Position numbers and translations under genes: made by a program
Source: CAZEHJ01 sp964512485
GTDB taxonomy: Bacteria > Bacteroidota > Rhodothermia > Rhodothermales > UBA10348
Assembly: GCA_964512485.1 (NCBI GenBank)
Contig: CAZEHJ010000069.1
Span: forward strand, 1 to 18,871
Length of the DNA: 18,871 bases
Direction of reading: 5' to 3'
Notes under the pieces: generated by a model
What the model was told of the DNA's origin: nothing
Databases searched by the model: none
What the model saw: only the letters and a program-made list of their open reading frames with translations
Shown: positions 6,669-14,731 of the stretch, one piece after another
Layout of the letters: every line of letters starts with the position of its first letter
How positions within the stretch are numbered: the first letter of the stretch is position 1

Positions 6669-8675
6669 TTAAATAGATAAAGTGTGTGTGTACTTGAAGA
6701 TGATGGTGCGCCCATCAGACAGAGGCAGGTCCGGCTCCAATCCATGACTCGTCCTCTGTGTATTCAGGCCTTCGTTGTAGACGATCCAGAGATCCTGGCC
6801 ATCCGTGAAGTTGTACCTGAATCGCATATTGCCTTCCAGCACTTCCGCCACGGAGTTGTACTGGACGAACGCTGAGAGAGACATGTGATTATTCGAAGCC
6901 GCCCGGACCTTGAGTCTCAACAGGTGCGTCCGAAGATTCAGATTGCGGTCAGCGAAGTCCAGATCCGCATACTGGTACTCTCCTCCCAGTTCAAAAAAGC
7001 GCGAAGCATTCCAGGTTGGCCCGACGGTGACCTTTCGCATCGTGCCATCCCAGAAGCCACCCACCTCTACGTTGAATCCAGCTCTGAATTTTCGCGCACT
7101 GGACATTTCGTAGACGATCTGAAGATCGGTCCAGGTATATTTCCCCGGTTCAATTCTCACATCCTTTGACAGCGGGAAGCCATACTGCTGATCATAAAAG
7201 TAGAACCGAGGCTCAATATATCCGGAATCTCCACGTTTCGACGTGAATTCAACCCATGGGCCGATATAATTGCGTTCAAGCTCCCCGGTGTCGTTCCGGT
7301 ACTTGCGAATAAAAACGACGCTTGGCTGATAGCTTCTCAGCCAGCTGTGATTGTCAGTCAGAATATTGTAGGCAATGACGGACGTACCGACCGTGATGTC
7401 TCTCTGATTTACCCATCCGACACCGGGATTATACTCACTGCCGACCCGACCCAACTGTATCCAATACTGAAGACCGGTGGTGGAGCGACGCTGCCAATAC
7501 AGAAAGGATTGCGACGCCTCTGCTCGGAATCCTCCTGAATCCTGATCCGAAGTTTGCGACCACTTCAACGTCAGGTAATCATTACCAAACAGTTTGAACG
7601 ACCCGTCCAGTCCGTACGCCGCGTTGTAAACGCCGTCCTCGCTTAATCTGGATGTCGTCAACACCCCAACGGTTGAGTATGGATTGAACACTTTTCTTCG
7701 CAGTCGAAGTACACCGAAGTTTTCCGGACCAGTGGGGCCAGATTCAGCCGTCTGGATATTGAATGCTCCAACATCCCAGGCCCCGATTCGTCCTACAAGT
7801 TTGGCACCCGCCAAAATGGGTACAGGCGTTCCGGAATTGTCCAATCCGATTCGACGCCCATGGAACAGGCGGCTGCCACGGGCCATCGAGAAGTCGAAGA
7901 TTCCGGCCCTCTCCTGGAAAAACTGNNNNNNNNNNNNNNNNNNNNNNNNNNNNNNNNNNNNNNNNNNNNNNNNNNNNNNNNNNNNNNNNNNNNNNNNNNN
8001 NNNNNNNNNNNNNNNNNNNNNNNNNATGATGAGCTCATTCGTCCGGGCGATGCGGCGCCCGACCGTCAACCCTACAGTAGCTACTCCTTCAGACGGTTGG
8101 AATTGCAGATTCTTGAGAGGAATTCTCATTTCAACAGTCCAGCCTTCGGTATTTCGAACCGATGCCGCGTCCCAGTAGGTATTCCAGCTGACATTTCGGG
8201 AATGTCCTTCACCGTCATTCGTAACGGCGATCTCTCCTTTCGTCCCCGCGGGACTTACCCAGAACCAGAATGAATTCTCATTGTCGTTGAACGTATCGAG
8301 ATGCAGTTGAAACATATCGTCTCCTGCGAAGACATCGCGCTGCAACGAATTCATTCTGATAAGTGACGGATCGGTTTCGTACATCGTCCCAGATGCATAC
8401 AGGTATTCGTCGTCGTATGCGACCCTGATTTCAGTTCTCTGACTCGGCCGTGCGCCATACACTGGCCGAACGACCGTCAACGGAAAAGGTGCGACCGAGG
8501 ACCAGCCGGATTCAGATGGCGACCCGTCTATGATGATTTCTCCCGAAAGACGACCCAGCCGAACAACCTGGGGTGATGTGTTGAATTCGGCGTCATCGTC
8601 TGCCGTTTGAGCAAAGGATTGTCCGCTCACGATGATCATCAGGCTTGCTATCAGTAAAATGATTCGATTGGTCAT
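6669..8675 (-). CDS. DUF5916-family protein: CBM9-like N-terminus plus outer-membrane barrel, interrupted by an assembly gap
   Basis: The ATG at 8675 is preferred because it gives a signal peptide (MTNRIILLIASLMIIVSGQSFAQ). The frame stays open to 8804, but those upstream residues are not family-like. After the signal come a CBM9/DOMON-like domain (EIIIDGSPSESGW, RVAYDDEYLYASG, DDMFQLHLDTF, WTVEMRIPLKNLQF) and GRRIARTNE. Then the N run begins, and the frame resumes at QFFQERAGIFDF, leading into a C-terminal beta-barrel region to HTLSI. This is the order seen in DUF5916 proteins, thought to sit in the outer membrane; the substrate is unknown. The 34 undetermined codons probably under-represent the missing part. 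It leads a two-gene unit with the concanavalin-A-like gene. Confidence 0.85.
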   Translation of the reverse strand: MTNRIILLIASLMIIVSGQSFAQTADDDAEFNTSPQVVRLGRLSGEIIIDGSPSESGWSSVAPFPLTVVRPVYGARPSQRTEIRVAYDDEYLYASGTMYETDPSLIRMNSLQRDVFAGDDMFQLHLDTFNDNENSFWFWVSPAGTKGEIAVTNDGEGHSRNVSWNTYWDAASVRNTEGWTVEMRIPLKNLQFQPSEGVATVGLTVGRRIARTNELIXXXXXXXXXXXXXXXXXXXXXXXXXXXXXXXXXXQFFQERAGIFDFSMARGSRLFHGRRIGLDNSGTPVPILAGAKLVGRIGAWDVGAFNIQTAESGPTGPENFGVLRLRRKVFNPYSTVGVLTTSRLSEDGVYNAAYGLDGSFKLFGNDYLTLKWSQTSDQDSGGFRAEASQSFLYWQRRSTTGLQYWIQLGRVGSEYNPGVGWVNQRDITVGTSVIAYNILTDNHSWLRSYQPSVVFIRKYRNDTGELERNYIGPWVEFTSKRGDSGYIEPRFYFYDQQYGFPLSKDVRIEPGKYTWTDLQIVYEMSSARKFRAGFNVEVGGFWDGTMRKVTVGPTWNASRFFELGGEYQYADLDFADRNLNLRTHLLRLKVRAASNNHMSLSAFVQYNSVAEVLEGNMRFRYNFTDGQDLWIVYNEGLNTQRTSHGLEPDLPLSDGRTIIFKYTHTLSI
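7926..8025. other. Assembly gap (100 N)
   Basis: One hundred consecutive N interrupt the DUF5916 gene. A length of exactly 100 is the usual placeholder for a scaffold join of unknown size, so coordinates and frame across it should not be trusted. The reading frames on the two sides happen to agree. Confidence 0.98.
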
Positions 8676-8786
8676 GTTGGATCTGTCAGCATATGAATGG
8701 TGATTAGATGCGTCCTCCAATGCATCAGCTCGCCACTGTTCGTGCAACCATGGTAGAAAACAGACGTGCACATGGGAATTCACGGG

Positions 8787-8820
8787 CTGTGCAAGTTTGT
8801 TCAAATCGGTTCAAGCACAG
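8787..8820. promoter_or_regulatory. Inverted repeat enclosing two GTTCAA direct repeats in the divergent promoter region
   Basis: CTGTGC (8787-8792) and GCACAG (8815-8820) are exact inverted copies. Between them GTTCAA occurs twice (8799-8804 and 8809-8814) with a 10-bp period, one helical turn. The site lies between the divergent starts at 8675 and 8863. A regulator site is possible, but the elements are short and could be chance. Confidence 0.25.
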
Positions 8821-8862
8821 AATCGCACGCCTCCATTCCTACAAAAAGCCGATATTATCGAC

Positions 8863-10149
8863 GTGGAATCACGTGAGATCGCATATCTGGAGCGGTGCCG
8901 ACAACTGATCGAAGAAAAGCTCGATTGGGGGTCGCCCGATGGTTGGAGCACTCAGGACTTCGAGGAATTGAGTGATCTCATAACGGAAAAAACCGGACGA
9001 ACACTCGGAGCCACGACTCTGAAACGGGTTTGGGGACGGGTGCGATACGATAGCAGTCCAAGCCAGCACACCCTGGACACCCTGGCTCAATACGTTGATG
9101 CTGTTTCATGGAGGTCGTTCAAGTCCAACTCTCCATATTTGCAAGAATCCGTTCCCGTTCTTTCGACGGACTCTGCGAATGATGCCTCGGACGAGAGAGA
9201 ATCATCTCCGCGACTATGGGGTGGAATCGCGGCTCTGATGCTGGCCATCGTGTTCGTCGTCAGCTTTTATTATGACGGGAATCCAGTCATCGCTGAATCG
9301 ACACTGGCTAACGTTCAGTTCTCCAGTCGAGCAGTATCAACCGGTCTGCCGAATTCGGTTGTATTTACCTATCAACTGGCCGGAGTCGACGCCGACAGCT
9401 TTTTTATTCAGCAGTCATGGGATGCACGCCTACGGGATCGAATTTCGAACGAGAACACGGAATTCACATCCATCTACTACTATCCGGGGCACTTCTGGGC
9501 AAAGCTCATTGCCAACGATACCGTGGTGCGGGAATTTCCGCTGATAGTACCTACAGATGGCTGGCTCGGCTTGATAGACCGGGAAGGACCCATTCCTATA
9601 TATCTTGATCTGGAAGATGCGGGCAAACTGAGAGTGTCTGAGGACTGGATCCAGAGTAATGAACCTGACCTCGGTTCAGGCGCTCATAGATTGAACTATT
9701 TCAACGTGGGCAGCTTCGAACCTCTCGGAAGCGCGTCGGTTGTTTTTCGAAGCGAGATCAAGGTCGAGGTAGACCCGGGGTATTCGGTTTGCAGGCAATC
9801 CGTACTCGTAATGATCGGACAACACGGTCGCATTTCGATCCCTTTCAGCATTCCCGGATGTGTAGCCGAACTTTATGTGGTAGCGGGTGACAAAGAAGTA
9901 TCCGGAAGAACGAACGACCTCAGCAGCCTCGGTACCGACCTTGCTGACTGGACACCCGTGACGATAGGCGTAAAAGACAGGATCGTGTTTGTGGAGATCG
10001 ACGGCGAATTGGTCTACCAAGTCCCGTTTTCAGAGGAAATCGGTGATATCGTAGGGTTGAGATATCTATTCCGCGGTCACGGGCAAGTCAGGAACGTTTC
10101 CCTGTCTGATGGCACCGGAAATGTGGCACTGGACAGCTTCCAGGACTGA
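8863..10149 (+). CDS. Membrane-anchored protein with cytoplasmic HTH-like domain (unknown function)
   Basis: The N-terminal part (CRQLIEEKLDWG, FEELSDLITEKTG, TLKRVWGRVRY, HTLDTLAQYV, WRSFK) is a compact helical domain I recall at the start of many Bacteroidota proteins; TTLKRVWG resembles a recognition helix. A single TM (LWGGIAALMLAIVFVVSFYY) lies at about 117-140, counting from the GTG. The remaining about 290 residues are extracytoplasmic and rich in predicted beta strands. The start is uncertain: there is no ATG, the GTG at 8863 begins just before the conserved region, and a TTG at 8797 would add 22 unremarkable residues. It diverges from the DUF5916 gene, so a link to that operon is possible. 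It may be a transmembrane one-component regulator; no function is proven. Confidence 0.7.
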   Translation: MESREIAYLERCRQLIEEKLDWGSPDGWSTQDFEELSDLITEKTGRTLGATTLKRVWGRVRYDSSPSQHTLDTLAQYVDAVSWRSFKSNSPYLQESVPVLSTDSANDASDERESSPRLWGGIAALMLAIVFVVSFYYDGNPVIAESTLANVQFSSRAVSTGLPNSVVFTYQLAGVDADSFFIQQSWDARLRDRISNENTEFTSIYYYPGHFWAKLIANDTVVREFPLIVPTDGWLGLIDREGPIPIYLDLEDAGKLRVSEDWIQSNEPDLGSGAHRLNYFNVGSFEPLGSASVVFRSEIKVEVDPGYSVCRQSVLVMIGQHGRISIPFSIPGCVAELYVVAGDKEVSGRTNDLSSLGTDLADWTPVTIGVKDRIVFVEIDGELVYQVPFSEEIGDIVGLRYLFRGHGQVRNVSLSDGTGNVALDSFQD

Positions 10150-10181
10150 CATCCCTCTACAGGCGCTCGAGCAGGGCACTA

Positions 10182-11144
10182 CTACAGAGTTGGTACGCCC
10201 GTATCGCGGATCCTGTCAGTCGCGGCCACTAATTCCTTGGTTATCCCCGGTTCATGAGAAGAATGTCCGGCATCAGGTACAATTACAAGGGTTGACTCTG
10301 GCCAGCGTTCATGCAGATCGACGGCGCTCGCCACGGGACATACGATGTCATATCGGCCGTGAACCATGAAGGTCGGAATGTGCCGGACCGTATCCACCCG
10401 GCGCAGCAACAGGTCATCCGGGTCGAGCCGGACATTGCGAAAATAGTGGGCTTCGAGTCTCGCAGTACACCAGGCCTTGTCGAGGTCGTGAAAGAAGGCT
10501 TCAAATTCAGGATTCGGCAATAATGTACAGGACGCACCTTCGTACACCGACCACACCTTGGCAGCCTGCCTGGCTTCGTCCCGGTCGTCGCTGTGGAATT
10601 TCTTCCAGTACCCTTCCAACAAATCGTCTCTGTCTTCAACTGGAAGGTGTTCCGCAAACACTTTCCAGCGTTCTGGCTGCACCAATCGCATCCCATAGAG
10701 CCACCACTGAATCTCCTCATCCCTCAAAAGCCAAATGCCACGAATGGTCAACGTTCTGCAGGAGGAGGGACACTCCTGAGCATAAAAAAGTGACAGTGTG
10801 CTTCCCCAGGAGCCTCCGAAAACGTGCCATGTTTCTATTCCACGCTCTTCACGCAATTGTTCGATATCACGGACGAGGTCTTCGATCGAGTTGTTTTTCG
10901 TCTCTCCCTGCGGCGTCGATCGCACCGTGCCTCTCTGATCGAAAAGGATGATCCGAAAGTGGGCGGGATCAAAAAAGCGCCGGTCGGTCGAGGTCGCGCC
11001 CGCGCCGGGCCCCCCGTGAATAAAGACGACTGGCTCGCCGTCCGGTTTGCCGCACTCTTCCCAGTAAATGGTGTGGATGTCATCAACTGGCATCATGCCG
11101 CTTACGTACGGCTCGATATCCGGATAAAAGTGTTCGTTGGCCAT
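10182..11144 (-). CDS. pip: Proline iminopeptidase (alpha/beta hydrolase, peptidase family S33)
   Basis: The protein is 320 residues, the usual length for bacterial prolyl aminopeptidase, which removes N-terminal proline from peptides in the cytoplasm; no signal peptide is present. The oxyanion-hole motif HGGPG is at 43-47 and the nucleophile elbow GGSWGS places the catalytic serine at S112. The acid is D266 in HGRYDIVCP and the base is H294 in DAGHSSHEPG. The W-G-G-S-W-G neighbourhood and EEIQWWLYG cap segment also fit the family. One oddity is that the conserved DQRGxGxSxP motif reads DQRGTVRSTP, with Val for the second Gly. The gene converges on the 8863-10149 gene (32 bp between stops) and diverges from the HupE-like gene. 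Other S33 hydrolases are possible but less likely. Confidence 0.9.
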   Translation of the reverse strand: MANEHFYPDIEPYVSGMMPVDDIHTIYWEECGKPDGEPVVFIHGGPGAGATSTDRRFFDPAHFRIILFDQRGTVRSTPQGETKNNSIEDLVRDIEQLREERGIETWHVFGGSWGSTLSLFYAQECPSSCRTLTIRGIWLLRDEEIQWWLYGMRLVQPERWKVFAEHLPVEDRDDLLEGYWKKFHSDDRDEARQAAKVWSVYEGASCTLLPNPEFEAFFHDLDKAWCTARLEAHYFRNVRLDPDDLLLRRVDTVRHIPTFMVHGRYDIVCPVASAVDLHERWPESTLVIVPDAGHSSHEPGITKELVAATDRIRDTGVPTL

Positions 11145-11306
11145 GAGGTGCTTCTCTGATGTTGAGTCCGGAGAGGAAGAAACGACGACTCGTGTAGGAT
11201 TGCAACGAGGAAATACCCTACATCATTTGTCCCCTCGGGTGATAGTTTGATTGTGATACTCCCTTGTGCCCAACACAGACTGGACCATTAAACAATTTCG
11301 GGTCAG
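11145..11306. promoter_or_regulatory. Divergent intergenic region between the pip and hupE-like genes
   Basis: This 162-bp stretch must hold the promoters of both flanking genes, which point away from each other. I found no convincing TAnnTTTG (Bacteroidota -10) or sigma-70 pair and no strong dyad, so no individual site is called. Confidence 0.3.
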
Positions 11307-11924
11307 ATGTCCGAATTCTCCGTCTACCTTCGGCTTGGATTTGATCATATTTCGGATCTCGCCGGATACGATCACATCTTGTTTGTAATTGCTCTGGCTG
11401 CTGTTTACTCGCTCAGGGCGTGGCGCTCCATGCTGGTTCTTGTGACCGCATTTACGATCGGCCATTCTCTGACTCTGGGGCTTGCGACCATGGGGTGGCT
11501 GAATGTGGATGCAGCCCTCATAGAAAAACTGATCCCCGTTACCATCTTTATTACCGCCAGCATAAATGTGGCAGAGCGTTTTGCGATCGATCCAGGTGAA
11601 GCATTACAGCGAGATTGGCGAATGAAATATATTCTGGCTCTTGGCTTCGGATTGATTCACGGCCTGGGCTTTTCGAGCTACCTCAGAGCCGTCCTTGGCC
11701 GAGAGGAAAGCATTGTGTTGCCGCTCTTTTCATTCAATGTTGGTTTAGAGTTGGGCCAACTTGTTATACTTGTCATTACATTAATAGCGTCCGGCCTTGT
11801 CGTCAAGCTTATAAACATGGTTTTAAGCCGATATGAAAAGAATACGGACAATACCCAGCGCAACTGGGCGGCACTGCTTTCCGTAGTAATCGCCGTAGTT
11901 TCCCTTACCATGATCTGGTCTTGA
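11307..11924 (+). CDS. HupE/UreJ-2-like integral membrane protein
   Basis: This 205-residue, strongly hydrophobic protein has about six to seven TM segments. Conserved family histidines lie in FDHISDLAGYDHILFV (H14, H23), TIGHSLTL (H53) and GLIHGLGFS (H118), with an acidic residue in FNVGLELGQL (E149). The HupE/UreJ superfamily includes proteins linked to nickel or other metal uptake, and the membrane His/Asp/Glu set is compatible with metal transport. The substrate of this paralogous group is not established. It is the first gene of a probable unit with the M1 metallopeptidase (74 bp downstream) and the DUF6702-like gene. The ATG at 11307 opens directly into the conserved region. Confidence 0.82.
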   Translation: MSEFSVYLRLGFDHISDLAGYDHILFVIALAAVYSLRAWRSMLVLVTAFTIGHSLTLGLATMGWLNVDAALIEKLIPVTIFITASINVAERFAIDPGEALQRDWRMKYILALGFGLIHGLGFSSYLRAVLGREESIVLPLFSFNVGLELGQLVILVITLIASGLVVKLINMVLSRYEKNTDNTQRNWAALLSVVIAVVSLTMIWS

Positions 11925-11998
11925 CCTGGTTTTTTTCAATCAAGGTCAGGACGCCCGAGAGGTGGCCGACATTTTGTTCATAAAAAATGCCTGCTGCC

Positions 11999-14131
11999 AT
12001 GAAAAAATCTACTTACTGTCTGATTCTTGCGACTCTTTTTGTCGCAGGAATACTTCTTTCCGATGCCAACGCTCAGAACTGGCGTAACATCGATGGCGAC
12101 ATCAAGGCCAAAAACCATTCGATGTTCAGAAGCATCGAGGACTGGCCGGACCCCACCGAATACCGAAATGCCGCAGGTGCGCCGGGCAACAAGTACTGGC
12201 AACAACGGGCAGACTATGTGATTGAGGCATCACTGGATACTGTCCGACACGCGATAACCGGATCAGAGCGCATTACCTACCACAACAATTCGCCGGACGA
12301 TCTGGGCTTTCTCTGGGTTCAGTTGGATCAGAATGTCCGTTCGCGCGAACACAGCCGTTCCTACCAGACAGCAGGTGCACTGCCGGAACGAATCAGCCCT
12401 CAATTTCGCCAGTTTGTTGGCGTGGAGCAATTCGACGGCGGATACGACATCCCCCGGGTTCAGTTGGTATCTGAGAATGGGGCTCTCGTGGATGCCGAGT
12501 ACAGGATTCGCAACACCATCATGCGTGTCGATCTACCTGAACCATTGGCATCAGGCTCGAGCATGTCATTTGAAATTGATTGGTCCTATCCGATTCCCGA
12601 CAACGGTCGCGGCGCCAAAGAGCTGGTCAACGACGGCTGGCTGTATGAAATGGCACAGTGGTTTCCTCGCATGTCAGTCTACGACGATGTGAATGGTTGG
12701 CAGACCGAGCAATTTTTCGGCCGCGGAGAATTCTACTTGAACTTCGGCGACTATGATGTATCTCTGACTGTTCCATGGAATCACATCGTTGAAGCCACCG
12801 GCGAGCTTCAGAATGACTCGGAGGTACTTACCCGCGAGCAGCGAGACAGATTGGAACGCGCTTACCAGAGCGAAGAGCCCACATTTATCGTGGCCCCGGA
12901 AGAGGTTCTTTCACCAGAGAGCCGGCCCGTTCACAGCGGAGACCTGACATGGCGCTTCATCGCGAAAGACGTCAGAGACTTCGCTTGGGTCTCCTCGAAA
13001 ACGTATGTCTGGGATGCCGCCGGATATGATTACGAGGACGGTGGCGAAATCGTCAAAGTCCACTCGCTGTATCCGACGGATGCCATTCCGCTCTGGGACA
13101 AGGCTTCAACACGCGCCACTGTGGTGACTCTGCAGTCCTATGGAGACATGTCTCTCAGGTATCCTTATCCGAAAGCCTCTAACATTCACGGCCCGGTTTT
13201 CGGAATGGAGTATCCAATGATCGCATTTTGTGGTGCACGGCCAGCTCCTGACGGATCCTATTCCGAAGGTCTTGAACGCGCGTTGATCGGTGTGACGATT
13301 CATGAAGTTGGGCACAACTGGGTTCCGATGATCATTGCGTCAGATGAGCGAAAATGGACCTGGATGGACGAAGGACTGAATACATTCCTCCAGTATTACG
13401 GCGAACAACTATACGCACAGAAGTTTAACGGCACCGATATCTGGACACAGACCACCGATGGTACTTTCCAGTCCCGCCGAGGACCAGCACCTTTGATTGT
13501 CCCCTACATGAAGGACCCGAATCAGGTCCCAATCATGACCGAATCCGACGTGATCCAGAATAACTTTGGCAACAACGGATACGCCAAACCCGCAGCAGGC
13601 CTGTACATGCTTCGCGAGCATATCCTGGGACCGGAGCTGTTCGACGACGCTTTCCGAGAGTATTCCGAACGATGGGCGTTCAAGCATCCTCAACCAGCCG
13701 ACTTTTTCCGGACCATGGAGGAAGCTTCAGGAGAAAACCTCAATTGGTTCTGGAGGAGCTGGTTCTATTCGACGTATGCCAACGATCAAGCCCTGGCGGC
13801 TGTGACCGAACAATCGGCAGACTCTCTGCTCGGGCACTCCAACAACGGCGCATACTATTATCGAATCAAAGTCGACAACGAAGGCCAGCAGATCATGCCA
13901 ATCGACCTGAAAATCACCTATGATGATGGTACAGATGAGTTCATGGCGATACCTGCCGATGTCTGGCGAAACAATGAACTGACCTTTACCAAGGGCTTCT
14001 TCTCCGACAAGAAGGTCTTGAAAGTTGAACTCGACCCTTATCAGGCGTACGCCGATATCGATCCATCTGACAACGAATGGATCGCTCCAGAGGTTGAATC
14101 TGAGCAGGAAGAAACCGGCGGGGGGCATTAA
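11999..14131 (+). CDS. Secreted M1-family zinc metallopeptidase
   Basis: From the ATG at 11999 the protein is 710 residues and begins MKKSTYCLILATLFVAGILLSDANA, a clean signal peptide; an in-frame ATG four codons upstream (11987) is possible. The N-terminal region (YVIEASLDTVRHAITGSERITYHNNS, then LWVQLDQN) is the beta-saddle domain of M1 peptidases. The zinc site is complete: H435-E-V-G-H439 followed by 18 residues and E458 (WMDEGLNTF). The exopeptidase motif, normally GAMEN, reads FGMEY, with E404 kept and Asn replaced by Tyr. A later conserved stretch, YAKPAAGLYMLREHILG, fits the family. It probably acts as an aminopeptidase in the periplasm or outside the cell. It lies in an apparent operon between the HupE-like and DUF6702-like genes. 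Confidence 0.93.
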   Translation: MKKSTYCLILATLFVAGILLSDANAQNWRNIDGDIKAKNHSMFRSIEDWPDPTEYRNAAGAPGNKYWQQRADYVIEASLDTVRHAITGSERITYHNNSPDDLGFLWVQLDQNVRSREHSRSYQTAGALPERISPQFRQFVGVEQFDGGYDIPRVQLVSENGALVDAEYRIRNTIMRVDLPEPLASGSSMSFEIDWSYPIPDNGRGAKELVNDGWLYEMAQWFPRMSVYDDVNGWQTEQFFGRGEFYLNFGDYDVSLTVPWNHIVEATGELQNDSEVLTREQRDRLERAYQSEEPTFIVAPEEVLSPESRPVHSGDLTWRFIAKDVRDFAWVSSKTYVWDAAGYDYEDGGEIVKVHSLYPTDAIPLWDKASTRATVVTLQSYGDMSLRYPYPKASNIHGPVFGMEYPMIAFCGARPAPDGSYSEGLERALIGVTIHEVGHNWVPMIIASDERKWTWMDEGLNTFLQYYGEQLYAQKFNGTDIWTQTTDGTFQSRRGPAPLIVPYMKDPNQVPIMTESDVIQNNFGNNGYAKPAAGLYMLREHILGPELFDDAFREYSERWAFKHPQPADFFRTMEEASGENLNWFWRSWFYSTYANDQALAAVTEQSADSLLGHSNNGAYYYRIKVDNEGQQIMPIDLKITYDDGTDEFMAIPADVWRNNELTFTKGFFSDKKVLKVELDPYQAYADIDPSDNEWIAPEVESEQEETGGGH

Positions 14132-14191
14132 TTGTAACGGCCGGGGCGGCATGATGATTTGTGTAAATGCCGTCCTGGCTTTTTACTTGCT

Positions 14192-14701
14192 ATGACAATA
14201 CTCTGGGCCATACTACTGACCTTGCTGTTCACTCCGCCCCGGGACGCAGAACACAAGTTTCATGTCAGTTACAATCGTGTGGCTGTCGAAGACAACATTG
14301 TTGTTGCTCGCCTGCGCTTTTTCAAGGACGACCTTGGTGTGGCACTGGCGGAATTGTCTGGCTCGGAAAGCCTTCTCATTGATGCCACCCCGATTACGGA
14401 CTCCCTCTTTCAGGCCTACATCGCATCGCATTTCATACTGGAAAGCGGCGAACAGCGACTTACGGGAGGTATTACCGCGAGCGGCGAGGAAGTCCTCGGC
14501 AAAGAAATGATGTGGTGGTATCTGGTTGAATACCAAGCACCTGAGACCATATCGAGCCTTCGCCTGACCAACACCCTCCTGCTCGATTCATTTGACGACC
14601 AGAAAAACATCCTGCAACTCCAACACTTCCCGTCCGAGGACAGATGGTCCTATTACTTCCTGGAAGACGATCGGGAATTCTACGTCGAATTCGGATCCTG
14701 A
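14192..14701 (+). CDS. DUF6702-like protein
   Basis: The ATG at 14192 gives 169 residues with an N-terminal hydrophobic segment (MTILWAILLTLLFTPP), probably a signal or anchor. The frame also offers a TTG at 14159, 11 codons earlier. Directly after the segment comes HKFHVSYNRVAVEDNIVVARLRFFKDDLGVAL, where the His-Lys-Phe opening and FFKDDL stretch match my memory of DUF6702, a small extracytoplasmic family. The rest has alternating strands and ends RWSYYFLEDDREFYVEFG. In Bacteroidota, DUF6702 genes are, as I recall, often found beside M1 peptidase and HupE/UreJ-like genes, which is what is seen here. The biochemical role is unknown. Confidence 0.7.
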   Translation: MTILWAILLTLLFTPPRDAEHKFHVSYNRVAVEDNIVVARLRFFKDDLGVALAELSGSESLLIDATPITDSLFQAYIASHFILESGEQRLTGGITASGEEVLGKEMMWWYLVEYQAPETISSLRLTNTLLLDSFDDQKNILQLQHFPSEDRWSYYFLEDDREFYVEFGS

Positions 14702-14731
14702 CAGGACATAATAGGTCTGTTACAACCGACA

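Noticed and set aside
8676..8804. N-terminal extension of the DUF5916 reading frame to 8804
   Set aside because: The extension precedes a perfect signal peptide at 8675 and is not family-like; an open frame there is incidental.
11930..11957. TGACCT...AGGTCA inverted repeat between the HupE-like and M1 genes
   Set aside because: Six-bp arms around a 15-nt loop are weak; a terminator here would also split an apparent operon.
14151..14195. 14-codon ATG reading frame overlapping the ATG of the DUF6702-like gene
   Set aside because: Too short to distinguish from chance; could be a leader peptide but there is no supporting signal beyond the 4-bp overlap.
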